DNA of 64,000 bases from NCBI GenBank assembly GCA_911728455.2, contig OU452235.1, positions 10,216,634 to 10,280,633 on the forward strand, given 5' to 3'. The stretch is from Marthasterias glacialis (Eukaryota; Echinodermata; Asteroidea; Forcipulatida; Asteriidae). Every line of letters starts with the position of its first letter. Positions within the stretch are counted from its first letter, which is position 1. Of the stretch, positions 35,691 through 46,310 are shown in pieces. The position numbers and the translations under genes were made by a program. The notes below the pieces were generated by a model. That model saw nothing but the letters and a program-made list of their open reading frames with translations, had not been told where the DNA came from and did not search any database.

Positions 35691-35839
35691 ACACTTTAAA
35701 ATATCCCAAGTCCTTGGTCAAGGGAAAGGATATAGGAAATTATCAGTTAGTTCCTAGATATCTTCACTCTTGAATAGGTAAAAGACTATGTGACTCCTGG
35801 ATCCAAGTGACTCCATATTCAGCTATTATTAATCTCTAA

Positions 35840-36085
35840 CAATTCTATGGCTCCTCAGGAGTGAGTTACAGCTCCTCAGCTCCTCAGATATTGATAGGGC
35901 TCTACAGCGCCTAAATGATTATTGAATGAGCTCCTCGGCTCCTCCAATTCAACTGTTATATTAATCCTTAAAAATGATATGGCTCCTCTGGAGTGAGTTA
36001 CAGCTCCTCAGCTCCTCAGATAGAGATAGGGCTCTACATCGCCTAAATGATCATTGAATGAGCTCCTCAGCTCCTCCGACAGCTA
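35840..36085. repeat. 132-bp tandem duplication rich in CTCCTC
   Basis: ATGGCTCCTC, GGAGTGAGTTACAGCTCCTC and GGGCTCTACA, GCCTAAATGAT occur at 35847 and again at 35979, an offset of 132 bp, with high identity. Inside each unit AGCTCCTC itself recurs, so this is a repeat within a repeat. Confidence 0.85.
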
Positions 36086-36370
36086 TTTAGTATTATATGC
36101 ATCAGGAAGCACATCAGCTCCTCCATCAAAACATCTCAGAAATCATTAATTAATTGCAGCAAATATTCACTAAAATTAATCCTCCAAATTAATTATTCAC
36201 CAGTTTAATCCACATACCTCCGCATTAAGTTCTACATCCAGATTTCCTTCTCCTGTTCATAGATCAAAGGTCAAGGTCAAGGTGAAAAGTGTCAATAGTG
36301 TCATCGAAATCTGCCTTTTTTATAGTCTTTGAACTGCGCGCCATACGCACAGAAAATATTCACGCTTAGC

Positions 36371-36593
36371 AATTAGCCTCTCCCATGAAATATGCTAATT
36401 ACATTCACGCATGCGTAAAGACATTGGTGGGCAAACGCCATAGAGTTGTGCACTAGGCAGACGCACTAACACGTGTTTGTCACGCCATCAACCCCACACA
36501 AAAAGGCGCGATGTTTCCTCATTTTACCCACCATTAGTGTTAGTGCGCACGTGTGATATGCAATTTACATATTTCATGGGAAGGGTCTATTAG
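36371..36593. mobile_element. Inverted-repeat element with CCCATGAAATATG ends
   Basis: AATTAGCCTCTCCCATGAAA continuing TATG (36371-36394) is matched by the inverse of the stretch ending CTATTA at 36592. The arms continue for about 80 bp (ATTGGTGGGCAAA against the inverse of TTTTACCCACCATTAG). No coding capacity; MITE-type. Confidence 0.7.
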
Positions 36594-37060
36594 GCCAGGC
36601 CCACAGACTTCGATGTGAGTAAAATTGGTTTACACAATTTACTTACATTGCAGTTATAAAACGGCTCAGAATCACATTTTTGTACAGTTTGCTTCTGAAT
36701 AAAAGAGTTGGAATATCCTTTGATAATTATCCTTTCCATTAAGTAAAAGAGTGAATTAATTAAGTAAACCTATCCTCCAAATAATTCCATTAATTGAGTT
36801 CCAGAATTAACGCATTGATAAAAAGTAAAAGATGTCATTCATGATTACTAATGACCTTACTGAACACTGAGCAGACGATAATCTGCATGGTTTTTCCACC
36901 ATTTTACTACCAGAAAAGTTTTAGTCGGAGAAATACCTAATAACTAAAAGCTGATACAGCATAAAATAATGCAATTTTATACTCAAAAATAAAATTGTTT
37001 TCGTGACCGAAAAGCAAGATAATAATTTACAAAAATTCAACATCCCAGCAAAGTTTATAT
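36594..37060. other. AT-rich spacer, no gene seen
   Basis: Short AT-rich sequence with CTTAATTAA-type words; nothing recognised. Confidence 0.4.
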
Positions 37061-37064
37061 CAAC

Positions 37065-37190
37065 GGAAGACGCCATCTTGGGCTCACCCTTCGCGTGTGT
37101 GACATGACCAAAGATTATAGAGCGCCGTAGGCGCAAGATGTGGCGTGTTTTGGCGACCTCGACCAGAAACAAGCTTGAACTTCGGTCATT
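37065..37190. mobile_element. Partial copy of the 37538-37820 element
   Basis: GACGCCATCTTGGG (37070) and GTGTTTTGGCGACCTCGACC with AGAAACAAGCTTGA (about 37143-37178) match the end region and interior of the following element. Probably a solo or truncated end. Confidence 0.5.
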
Positions 37191-37537
37191 GGTTTAGCGT
37201 TTTCACGTGTTCTGTTCAATCGCAGTGAGGCAGCTGTTCTGACCAAACCGTAACCGAGTTGTTGGCTTGGTTAGGCTTGGTTTCAAGATGACTGATTCCA
37301 CAAACATACATAACAAAAAGTGTCGACAGAATTCTTTTAAAAATGAAAAATATTAAAGCATACCAATCCAACAATGTTGATAAAATTGCAAAAACTAAGC
37401 TCCATTACTTGAAAATAAAAAGAAGGCTGTGCATTTTGAGAACATTAATTTCTAAGAAATGTACCCACGTCACAAACTGTTCCTGGTTACCGACCCGTTT
37501 TTTTTTCGTAGCTCTCAAAAATTGTTCTGGTCTGTGA

Positions 37538-37820
37538 ATTTGACGTCAGAAACTTGTATCTTGTCGAGGTCACTAAAACACGCCCCTGGCTGAAATGTGA
37601 AATCTCACTGGACGCCATTTTGGCAAGTGACTCTATTGATACAACACTGATATGTGCGGACCAGTGTAGACAATGACAATTGCTATCAATGGGAAACACA
37701 GGCATTCACTTGCCGAAATGGCACCCATGCGTATTTCCCTTTCCAACAGTAGATAAAGGCCCAGTTCCCCAGGGGAGTGTTTGAGCGACCTCGACAAGAA
37801 ACAAGTTTCTGACATCAAAT
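37538..37820. mobile_element. Inverted-repeat element with about 50-bp terminal arms
   Basis: ATTTGACGTCAGAAACTTGT, then TCTTGTCGAGGTC and AAACAC, near 37538-37585 is the inverse of the stretch at 37772-37820 (CGACCTCGACAAGAAACAAG, then TTTCTGACATCAAAT). Further in, GCCATTTTGGCAAGTGA is matched by TCACTTGCCGAAATGGC. No coding capacity; non-autonomous DNA element. Confidence 0.8.
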
Positions 37821-38039
37821 TGGGTCTAAAAAACATCGATTTGGAGAACAGAAAATGATCATGATTAATTGCAGTGGGCCCTTATGGAAGCTGCAATGGC
37901 TATATGAAGTTCCTTTCTTCCCAAATTACTCATGGCCACTCTGAAATTCAAGATTAAACAGACTGATAAATATTATTTGAAAAAAACAAACAAAATGTTT
38001 TGAGGAAGCAGAACAGTCACTTGTATTTTATTCAGTAAA

Positions 38040-38760
38040 TATAAAGTTGTGTAGCCCAACTTTCACTTAATTACCCTCCCTCCCCCATTCTCTGAACGAA
38101 TTTGTCAGAAAATGCAGCAAGAAGTTTGAACTATTCATCATTTATTATGTTGACAAAGCAGAAAAGTCACATAAGTTGATAAATAAATACAAATGAATAT
38201 GTTATATATAAACAATGTAAGTTCAGTAAAAACATGTACATTTAATTTAAAACCAATTAATGTACCACTTAAAAGTAAAAAAAGAAAACTTGCCATGCTT
38301 TTCTTGTGTCATCTGGATTTTTCTCTTGGGAAGGGAGGGCACTGCAAGAACTATTCCTCATTTATTATGTTGATGAAGCAGGAAAGCCACAACCTACAGA
38401 AAAGAAAATGATGTACATGTATTGTATATAGTTATAAAAATTAAAACAAGTTCAGCAAAAACAATTACATTTAATTTTAAAATAACTGTGTACATACCAC
38501 TTTAAAGTAAAATGAAGAAAAAGAAATAAAAGAAAAAGTAAAGGAAAACAAAATTAATGTTAAGAAGAAGTTTATTATTTTATTAACCAATAACCATCTC
38601 ACTAGCTCAATTTTTCGGAATTTAAGAACGCAACTTATAGGATCTCAACAGGTTATAAACTAAAAGTGTCTTGTTAAAAGGTGAGTCAAATGGTTGAACA
38701 AAGATTCATTTAGTTTCTGTTTCCGAACGATTTTACCATTAAGTGACCGAAAACTGGTCT
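38040..38760 (+). repeat. Interspersed repeat with an internal 220-bp tandem duplication
   Basis: The block with ATTCATCATTTATTATGTTG at 38133 recurs as ATTCCTCATTTATTATGTTG at 38353, followed in both by similar sequence (AAGTTCAG.AAAAACA, ACATTTAATTTAAAA, TACCACTT, AAAGTAAAA), giving an offset of 220 bp. The whole is similar in opposite orientation to 32590-33150. Confidence 0.7.
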
Positions 38761-38925
38761 TGTCAGGATACTCGTTGGAATATATGTACGTATCACTATG
38801 AGGTTTTTAAGAGTATACCCCATGTAGCCATACACTGCATATTAAGAGAGATTTAAATGGCTCCAGATTTAAATTTCCATGGCTTCTGGAACAATTTGTT
38901 TGTATCAAAGAATAGGCCAACCTTG

Positions 38926-39031
38926 GACCCGGTAACTGGGGGGCTGTACTCCTTTTTTTAAAATTTTGACTTGGACGGTCGTCCAAGTCAAAATTGAAAA
39001 AAAAGGAGTACAGGGCCCTAGTTACTGGGTC
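38926..39031. mobile_element. Hairpin element just upstream of the JmjC exon
   Basis: GACCCGGTAACTGGGGGGCT then GTACTCCTTTTTT and TTTTGACTTGGAC is followed by the near-perfect complement (GTCCAAGTCAAAATTG, AAAAGGAGTACAG, TTACTGGGTC). A half-copy lies at 33396-33445. It ends about 85 bp before the start codon at 39115, so it may lie in the promoter or 5' untranslated region of the gene. Confidence 0.85.
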
Positions 39032-39114
39032 TAGGCATACCTTATTAAATTTTAAAATAAAGTACAATTGTAATTTAATCATTTAATTTTGTCAAACAGA
39101 AATGTCAGGAAACA

Positions 39115-39756
39115 ATGGCTTCCTTGAAGATGCATCCATCCCAGTCAACTCTAACTTTATTCTTAAGAATATTCATATTCTTAATTCATTCTGCTGACTC
39201 AAAGTATTTGCAAGGACATGGGATGCAACTTGGCAAACATAAAGATCCCATTGGTCACATAGAAATACTCAAAAGGATTCCATCTTCAAGAGAATTCTGG
39301 GAAAACTATGCAAGTCAGCGTAAGCCAGTCATTTTTAGAGGAGCAGCCCAACAGTCAAAAGGAATGTATCTGTGGACGGATGATTATCTAATGGAAAACT
39401 TTGGGGATTTGAAGGTAAAGATTGAGTCCAAAGCTGAGAAGGAGAACATTCCAACAGGAGTTAAAGGGCTTGGGCAGGATACTATTGAAAACTTTTTAAA
39501 GAGTTATCAGTCAAGGAATGCATACATTGTGTCTCAACTTCCTCAACCAATGGCCTCTGGAGTCTCAGTGCTACCTTTTCTCACCTGTGGAACCTTTGTG
39601 AAGCGAATTCTAGAGGCTAATTTGTGGATGAGTAGTGGTGGCACAAAAAGTCTTTTGCATAGAGATGCAGACAATGCCATCAATTGTCTCTATGCTGGAA
39701 CAAAGGACTGGATTTTGATCCACCCGTCCTTTGAAGATCACATCCCAATCGCTAAG
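39115..39756 (+). CDS. Secreted/ER cupin_8 (JmjC-type) oxygenase-like protein, first coding exon
   Basis: Encodes 214 residues of a cupin_8/JmjC family protein; characterised members are Fe(II)- and 2-oxoglutarate-dependent hydroxylases. Residues 1-29 look like a signal peptide (hydrophobic core LTLFLRIFIFLI then HSADS), so the product should enter the secretory pathway, unlike nuclear demethylases. The cupin core starts near residue 45 (FWENYASQRKPVIFRGA at 61-77). The iron ligands of the HxD motif are H182 and D184 in SLLHRDADN, and K197 in AGTKDWILIHP is placed like the 2-oxoglutarate lysine. The exon ends at a GCTAAG/GTAAGG donor (after 39756). The start is the first ATG of the open frame, and the signal peptide supports it; a CAG acceptor-like site just upstream (39090-39106) suggests an untranslated leader exon. 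JMJD7-like by the later exon, but no orthology is claimed. Confidence 0.85.
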
Positions 39757-39837
39757 GTAAGGTATGAACTGAACAAAAACAATGCAAATTTTCAGGTAAC
39801 TTGAACAATGTGCAGTTACTTAACGATGGTGTTAACC

Positions 39838-40130
39838 AGTTGCCGCTGGGATTCTTGTTTTTTGTCCCGCCCATCAGGCGGGATTCTTTTGGCGGAATTG
39901 CTGGAATAATTTTTTGTTGAGGGTACTGCTGTCACAAATAAACCCTGACTTAACAATGCCAAGAGATCATTGGATCATTCGTTGTGTATCTCGACCGTGA
40001 AAATGTCAAATTCTCACAGCGTGAATTGCAAAATATACAGTAGGCCAGTACCTACGGCATAGTAGTGGCACTACACAGAACCATTGCTCGATTGCCGGCT
40101 CACTCTGATTCAGCTGTAAACAATAGACTG
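39838..40130. other. Intron stretch, no feature recognised
   Basis: No gene. A small palindrome-like GTCCCGCCCATCAGGCGGGA occurs at 39867-39886. Confidence 0.4.
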
Positions 40131-40910
40131 ATTGCGCGACCAATCTTTACATGTCATCACGTGACCTATTGTGGGTACTACGTCATCTGAGCTGATGGCA
40201 AACTACGTGCAAATGCATGCCATGACCGACAGAGACACACCAAAAGTCGGCTTTTGGTGATAATAACACAGTTACTAAGCCGTTTTTATTAAAGTTGTAT
40301 GTTGGGACATTGATATTAACCACTGTTTCATAAACTACCAGTATTCTACTACAAAAGAGGCTTATTTTGAGTTATGCTCTACCGGCGTCGGGCGTCTATG
40401 TAGTCACCCGCCTGTAATTTTGTTTGTAATATAGGCGTACATCACTGTAAAAAGGGTAAAGATTGTTGGGAAATAGAGCATTTATACCTGACCTTGCAAA
40501 ATTTCAAATAGGCAAAGTAGTAACACAGTTTTGGAAAGCAATTTCTTTGGATGATTCAGCTTCAAAACTTTAAAATTCTTGTGCTGAAAAGTGTGTGATA
40601 GTGGTCGTCTGGCCAAATGTTCCGTCGTGCACTAGTACACACAATGTGCACATTTATACATTACTAATCCAATTTCCAAAACTTGCTGGAACTGTTCTTT
40701 CTGGCTTTATTCAGCCACTCAAAGGTCTCTGGTACAAACTCTGGAATATTTTTGACAGATTTCGAGAAAGAAAAGCATCCATCGAATAAATAAATGCAAT
40801 AATCATCAATGTACCGTACCGCACTTTTCTATGGAGGACATCGTGTTTGTTTACATTTAATACCCACAATAGATCACGTGACGCAGGTCGCGCAATTGTT
40901 CTATTTTGTT
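40131..40910 (+). mobile_element. TIR element, copy 2 (inverted relative to 25351-26109)
   Basis: Ends are TGATTGCGCGACCAATC on the left and the inverse AATTGCGCGACCTGCG on the right. The interior matches the reverse complement of 25351-26109 throughout, including CAAAAG..GACTTTTGGTG, GTAGAATACTGGTAGTTTA and TTTCGAGAAAGAAAAGC. The short frame at 40595-40789 ends GFIQPLKGLWYKLWNIF then RFRERKASIE, parallel to copy 1. Non-autonomous DNA transposon within the intron. Confidence 0.78.
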
Positions 40911-41039
40911 GTAATTTTACTGTGAAAGTCTCCTCAAACTGACAAACTCTCCTTTTCTAACAACATCCCAAGTTAAAAACTCTGTCAGACTTGTAGTTCA
41001 GTAGATACACCACTTCTAAGAGAGCATTTAAGTGCCCTG

Positions 41040-42190
41040 CCAGGTGCCACACGATGACGTCATCAATCTACAACTTCATTATGTATACTAATTTCGAAAC
41101 GATACCAAAATGTCGCCATTGATATCTTCATAATGTACAGTGTCAACTGTTTTTAAAGAGGGCGTTCTTGTATTTTTATCCCGTCAACAGTTTCATTTTC
41201 TCAAAGACACTAACATCGTTATTAAAAGCAATTTCGTAAAGTTTACAACTTTTGAATTACGAGACAATTACGGTTTCGACTGGAAGTAGAAGGGAAATCA
41301 CGCTCATAAAAGAATGGAGACTTATAAAACTTCTATTTAATCCCGCAAAAAAGTAATGTACAGTATCTTGTGGGTGATTTTATTCGCATTCCAAATATCT
41401 AAAAGTTACATCTTTAATGTGATGTCATGTGAGAAGTCTTGACACCATTTCATTTGCTAATGATATAATGACCATTGAAGCCTGTTACATGAAGAATTTT
41501 TATTATAGTACGTTTCATTACCAATTTATGAGTTAGGTGTCAAAATATTCAAAAATACTTAAAAAAATGACATGATGACGTCATCATAACGTCACTTTAT
41601 ATCTTACACAAGCTTTGACATGTTAAACAACATATCAAGTTTCAACTTAATCAAAAGTTTAGTACAGGAGATGTAAGACTTCAAAAAGTGCACCTTTAAC
41701 AACACGTCACGTGACACCTGATGATGTCATTTTAAAGTTTCAAATTTGTGTTGTCTGCATTAACATTATCACGTACCCCAATTTTAAAACGATTACAAAA
41801 AACTTTGCCACAGACATCAAGTAAAAGTTTGTTTTGAACTGTTTTTAACTTGCCGCTAGAGGGCGCTCTTGTATAGTATGACGTCATCGGTACTATTTTT
41901 TGAAAGTAGTGTCATGCCAGACACACTAACATCGTCAAAAGGAACTTTGTAAAATTTATCACTTTTGAATTACAAGGCACTTCCGGTTTAGACCGGAAAA
42001 TAGAGGTCACATGATTTCACGCACACTGAATAAATATATTACCTCAGTCTACATGTTATCCCGCAAAAATAAACCTACGGTCTCTTGTGGTTGATTTTAT
42101 TAGGCATTTTCAAATATTTAAATATTATATCTTTTAGGTGACGTCACGTGACAGGTGATGACGTCATGGTGACGTTAATGATACTGTGCA
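41040..42190. repeat. 715-bp direct tandem duplication with TGACGTCA sites
   Basis: Two diverged copies lie head to tail. AACATCGT at 41212 pairs with 41928 (offset 716), with matching AGAGGGCG.TCTTGTAT, ACTTTTGAATTAC, AATCCCGCAAAAA/TATCCCGCAAAAA and TCTTGTGG.TGATTTTATT in the same order. Each copy begins and ends with TGACGTCATC/GTGAC-rich sequence. No coding capacity. It may be an old dispersed repeat with GTGACGTCA-type ends. Confidence 0.75.
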
Positions 42191-42724
42191 CATTTTAGGT
42201 GTATGGTCTTTGTTTGCATGCCAACATACACGATTTGTGCGTAGCAATTACAATTTTGAGCCTTGAATGAATACGACTCTACGATAATACTTCAATAAAA
42301 TACGATTACACGATGCCATAAAAATAGTACAACTTTAGTCAAAACTTTACCCCAAAATGTATGAGTTGGTAATAAAAATTAATTAATCTCAAAATTAACA
42401 CAAAAAACACTTTGAATGTCAACTGCCGTTATGGTAAAATAAATCAAAAGTGATAGAGGAGCGTCGAATCCACACAAACATGCGCAAAGGGACTTAACCA
42501 AAGATTCTACAAAACCAAGATAAGACACTCTTTTCAGAAACATGAAACGCAAAATTGGGGCTCCCGCTGTCGTTTGGTGGGTAAAACCAAAGATTGTTTG
42601 CGCAATAAGCAGGCATGTGAGACTTCCGCGTTTACGCAGAATTTATTTTCCCATTCCTTGTTTTTTCTCTCGGGCTCCGCTTTTTTCCCGTCTCCGCCGT
42701 GAATGGCTGGTCTGCATTTTTTTA

Positions 42725-42834
42725 ATGTCCAACATCGATTATCAAGCGGCCATTAATTCTACTGCACAACACTCACACAGAGAAGGGGAACCTGGCATCG
42801 GGCAGATTTTTAACTGCGATGATGATTTGGACTC
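42725..42834 (+). CDS. Possible first coding exon of an unknown gene (weak)
   Basis: ATG at 42725 opens a 36-codon stretch (MSNIDYQAAINSTAQHSHRE and on to CDDDLDS) that stops at a good donor, GACTC/GTGAGT, at 42835. The 100 bp upstream is GC- and pyrimidine-rich (CTCTCGGGCTCCGC, CCGTCTCCGCCGTG), unlike the AT-rich surroundings, as at some CpG promoters. The peptide has no recognisable domain and no downstream exon was found. The frame is also open upstream to 42542. This may equally be chance. Confidence 0.25.
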
Positions 42835-43497
42835 GTGAGTCGGGGGCTAGACCGGATAAAATGCTCCACATTAGTCTTTGATTGAAGCCTTGTATTATGC
42901 CTTTTTTCGTTGAGTGGATGTCCCCATCATTGTACGCATGTCGTCGTCCCATTCCAACAAGAGAGTGTGCTTTACTAAAAACTGTATTAATAAACCAACG
43001 CCTTGAGCCAAGACTAGGCGCACACGTCTTTCACGTGTGTGTGGTACCTGACAATCAAGATGGCGTGCACTGCAGAGACTGTACTTTTGTCGAGTGGTGG
43101 GGAACGGCATTAGATATTGAAGCAAGGGCGGCAGTCTCCTCATGCACAAGCTAGCGTATCGGGCCGATACGCGGGAACTACGGGCCTATAAGCAGAAATT
43201 AGGGCCGATACGCAAAAAGAAAAAATATTATCAGATTTGGCTTATGAAAAATAGATTCAAGTGGGATTGGCTTTACTATAATAAACAAATAAGTATCAGT
43301 AGTTCAAAATCATTTGCTCCCTCTCACTTAGTAACGTTCTTAGTTCTGTACTGCCCTCTGGAGGGCGATACAGAATTACATGGGTATATACATTGCGCAT
43401 GCGCCAAGCCAGATTACGTTAGTTCATCAAGCTAGTAGGACGTACTATTTTTTCGATGGAAAAAACTACATTAGAGTAGTCTTATTAAGTAGGCATT

Positions 43498-44880
43498 ATG
43501 CCGAAAGAGAAGAATGATGGTGTCGATGACACATCAAAAAATTCAGCTCTAAACGACTCAGCCAGGTTGATTTTTGGGTAAGAGCTTGCCAGCACTAGCC
43601 AGCAGGGCAAAGGAAGTACTAACGCTACGACTAAGACAAACGTTAGTCGAATTGGAAAGGCGCCGAAAGTAAGGCGGGGACAGCGGGAAGCTGCCAGAAA
43701 AGAGCCACCGACTCAAAAAGACAATAATAGTGGTATGATTTCTCAAGTCATGGAGGAATTAAAGAAATTGTCTGCAGAAGTCACTGACTTAAAGGCGCAA
43801 AGAAATGTGCAAGAAGAGGATTGGTATGGCTACGATCACGTTGAATATAATCCCTGTGAGGATTATTTTCCTGGCGCAGGAGATTACCCGCCATTTCACG
43901 AACTTGGCTCTGTGCCAGCACAAGCCCAACGTGTGGTTAACAATAGCAGTGGCAATGCCAACAACAGCACTGCTGCCGCTACTACTGCGGACACAGGTCT
44001 GTCGTCAGTGGAAGCAAGGAAATCCGATGCGACTCCCGGAAAATTTGACAAGTTCCTGAAGAAATTTAGCAAAGACCAAGACGGATACAGTAGAATCATC
44101 CTTGGCCGGTGTGGTGAACAAAATGTTCATTTCAGGGATGGATTACGACCAATTCAAAACCATGTCTAGTGAATTGGGTCGACCAGAAAATTGTACCGAA
44201 TTAGGACAAGTAAAAGTCAACTAATTAGTTTGGAATTTACTTAAAAACCCCACATAGAAAGAGAATGCAAGTAATCCAAATCGCACTTGCAAAATCCGCT
44301 TCGTGTCTTGTGCAGATGGTGGACTCGTTGGGTAAAAATGAAGGCGAAAAAGATACTGAAAAGCTCATGGAATTGGGCATGAATGGCCTTGCCCTTTTAG
44401 GACATGGTTTTCACAATGTGTGTTTGCGGCGACGTGAACTCCACAAACCTGATGTGGCGTGGAAATACGGCCACCTTTTTTCCGCCAATATCGCACACAA
44501 TGAGCTGTTGTACGGTGAGAATGTTGAAAAACTCATCAAAGACATTGGGAATGTAAACCAGGTCACGAGCCAACTCAGGCCCGGGAATAGGCCTTACATG
44601 TATGTGAACACTTTGTACCGGCCCCAAGCAACAGCACAAGCGTATCCAACCCGAGGCAGATACTCGTCGTACTGCCCATACGGAGCGGCTGGCGACAGGG
44701 GTTCATTCAATAATGGCGGCCGACGGCCGAGCTACATGTACCCATACCGTGGCAGTGCTTCAGCACCGATGAAAGGGATGCGAGGCGGCAAGAGCCGCTC
44801 TGGTACACCTATTTCTAAAGGTGAGGAAGAGAAACGAACAGTGTTATATTTAAAGCAGGTCAGCTGAAAGATTTCCTTCC
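43498..44880 (+). pseudogene. DIRS gag-like region, broken
   Basis: From ATG at 43498 a lysine-rich N-terminus (MPKEKNDGVDD) meets an in-frame TAA at 43579, after which the same frame stays open to 44169. It passes basic KAPKVRRGQREAARK and a short coiled-coil-like MEELKKLSAEVTDLKAQR (43750-43800). Similarity continues in a second frame (VVNKMFISGMDY, about 44115-44150) and a third (IQIALAKSASCLVQMVDSLG, 44274 onward), ending in a Gly/Arg/Tyr-rich tail (RGRYSSYCPYGAAGDRG, GGRRPSYMYPYRG). The tail resembles nucleic-acid-binding gag tails. At least one stop and two frame changes make it inactive. Confidence 0.75.
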
Positions 44881-45009
44881 AAATTGGAACAAAATTACAA
44901 GTGATAAAGAAATTTAGCAAACAGTAGCAGGATGCACTATCGAGTTCAAGAACGACACACTGACTGTACAAAATGGGCCTGGGCGATGGTCACAATTTAA
45001 TTCGGCCTA

Positions 45010-45880
45010 GGATCAAATCATTCAAGATGAAGTAAACAAGTTATTGAAAATGGGAGTACTAGAAGTTGCGGAATCAGAAGCAGGGGAATTTGTGTCACCC
45101 ATTTTTCTTGTTCCCAAAAAGAGTGGAACTTTCAGAATGATACTGAACCTGAAAGAATTCAATGAATATGTTGAGTACAATCATTTTAAAATTGAAACAT
45201 TTGAGCACTTTGTTTGATTTCGAAGGGGTGTTTCATGGCATCAATAGATTTAAAGGATGCATATTATGGTGTCCCAGTTCATGAGGCCTATAAAAAATTC
45301 CTCAGGTTTATTTGGAATGTACAACTTTTTCAGTTTACATGTTTGCCTAATGGTTTATCTTGTGCCCCACGGATACAAAGATAATGAAACCAGTCTATGC
45401 CACACTGCGTGAAGCAGGCCACAATATAACAGGATTTTGGGATGATATGTTAATTGTTGCTGGCTCTGAAATATCATTGTCTGATTCGGTTGCACAGGTG
45501 GTGCATACTTTAAAGGAATTGGGCTTCATCATAAATTTGGAAAAATCAGTGTTCAAGCCAACAACAAGGATTACCCATTTGGGGTTTGAAATAGATTGTA
45601 ATTCTATGTTAATCAGTTTACACCCATTGATAAGATGAACACTATTACCTCAGCAGCTACCAATATGTTACAGAAAACTCAGGATACTGTACGAAATGTG
45701 GCTAGGGTGATTGGCAGTATTGTTGCTAGTTTCCCTGCAGTACAAGTGGGTCCTTTGCATTATAGAACACTTGAAAGGGAAAAAGATGTGGCACTAAAAC
45801 AGTTCAGAGGTGACTTCGAGGGGACTATAACCATAACAACCAACATGAATTTTGTCATGGATGGATGGATATGTATGTTT
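45010..45880 (+). pseudogene. DIRS-type reverse transcriptase, broken and 3'-truncated
   Basis: The plus strand reads IQDEVNKLLKMGVLEVAE then SPIFLVPKKSGTFRMILNLK (45016-45165), followed by a frame change near 45215, ASIDLKDAYYGVPVHEAY then FLRFIW, LPNGLSCAP (45237-45368), a second frame change near 45372, and TGFWDDMLIVAGSE (the F-x-DD catalytic box, 45432-45470), LKELGFIINLEKSVFKPTTR with HLGFEID, and the start of the connection region GPLHYRTLEREKDVAL. Order and motifs are those of the DIRS/Ty3-like RT group. It ends at TTTTAA near 45884 without RNase H completion. Confidence 0.85.
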
Positions 45881-45988
45881 TAATTGGGCTGTAGCATAAT
45901 TTAGGGTCCATGACTCAGGTTCATTGGCTTTGAAATCCCATGTAATTCCGTATCGCCCTCCAGAGGGCAGTATAGAATTAAGAAATTA

Positions 45989-46303
45989 AATGAGACTTAC
46001 CCAGGAAGTTGAAGTTTGATTGTAGTTCTATACTGCTCTCTGGCATGTCTCGAGGAGATATTAGGAATTACGTTCCCACCATCCCTCCCTTGTGATATAT
46101 ATTATATGATCACAGTCTTAGTTATTATATTAATTATAATAATTCTTTTAGAGACTTGGATCAGGTGTTGAACCTGACCCATGGACTTTGTTAAAGTCTG
46201 GCTTGGCACATGCGCAATGTATACCCACGTAATTTCTAATATCTTCTCCAGAGAGCAGTATAGAACTACAATCAAACTTCAACTTCCTGGGTAAGTCTCG
46301 TTT
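45989..46303. repeat. Near-perfect 55-56 bp inverted repeat in the DIRS right terminus
   Basis: 45989-46043 and 46248-46303 are reverse complements with a single mismatch (both contain TACCCAGGAAGTTGAAGTTT or its inverse, and GTAGTTCTATACTGCTCTC or its inverse), separated by about 204 bp. The identity is far higher than elsewhere in this decayed element. Confidence 0.9.
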
Positions 46304-46310
46304 AATTTTT

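Larger units (their letters stand above)
43330..46310 (+). mobile_element. DIRS-like retroelement, internally deleted
   Basis: A plus-strand gag-like region is followed by a DIRS-type reverse transcriptase. The termini are inverted rather than direct repeats: AATTACATGGGTATATACAT then TGCGCATGCGCCAAGCCAGA on the left (43375-43415) returns as its inverse at 46195-46235, and TTCTGTACTGCCCTCTGGAG (43343) returns as its inverse at 45941-45978. Inverted termini are typical of DIRS. The RNase H tail, methyltransferase and tyrosine recombinase normally found downstream of the RT are absent: only about 300 bp separate the RT from the right terminus. The copy is therefore non-autonomous and dead. Gene regions are listed separately. 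Confidence 0.85.

Noticed and set aside
42882..43154. Overlapping 84-90 codon frames on both strands
   Set aside because: Both strands are open over the same bases and neither product shows a domain or compositional signal.
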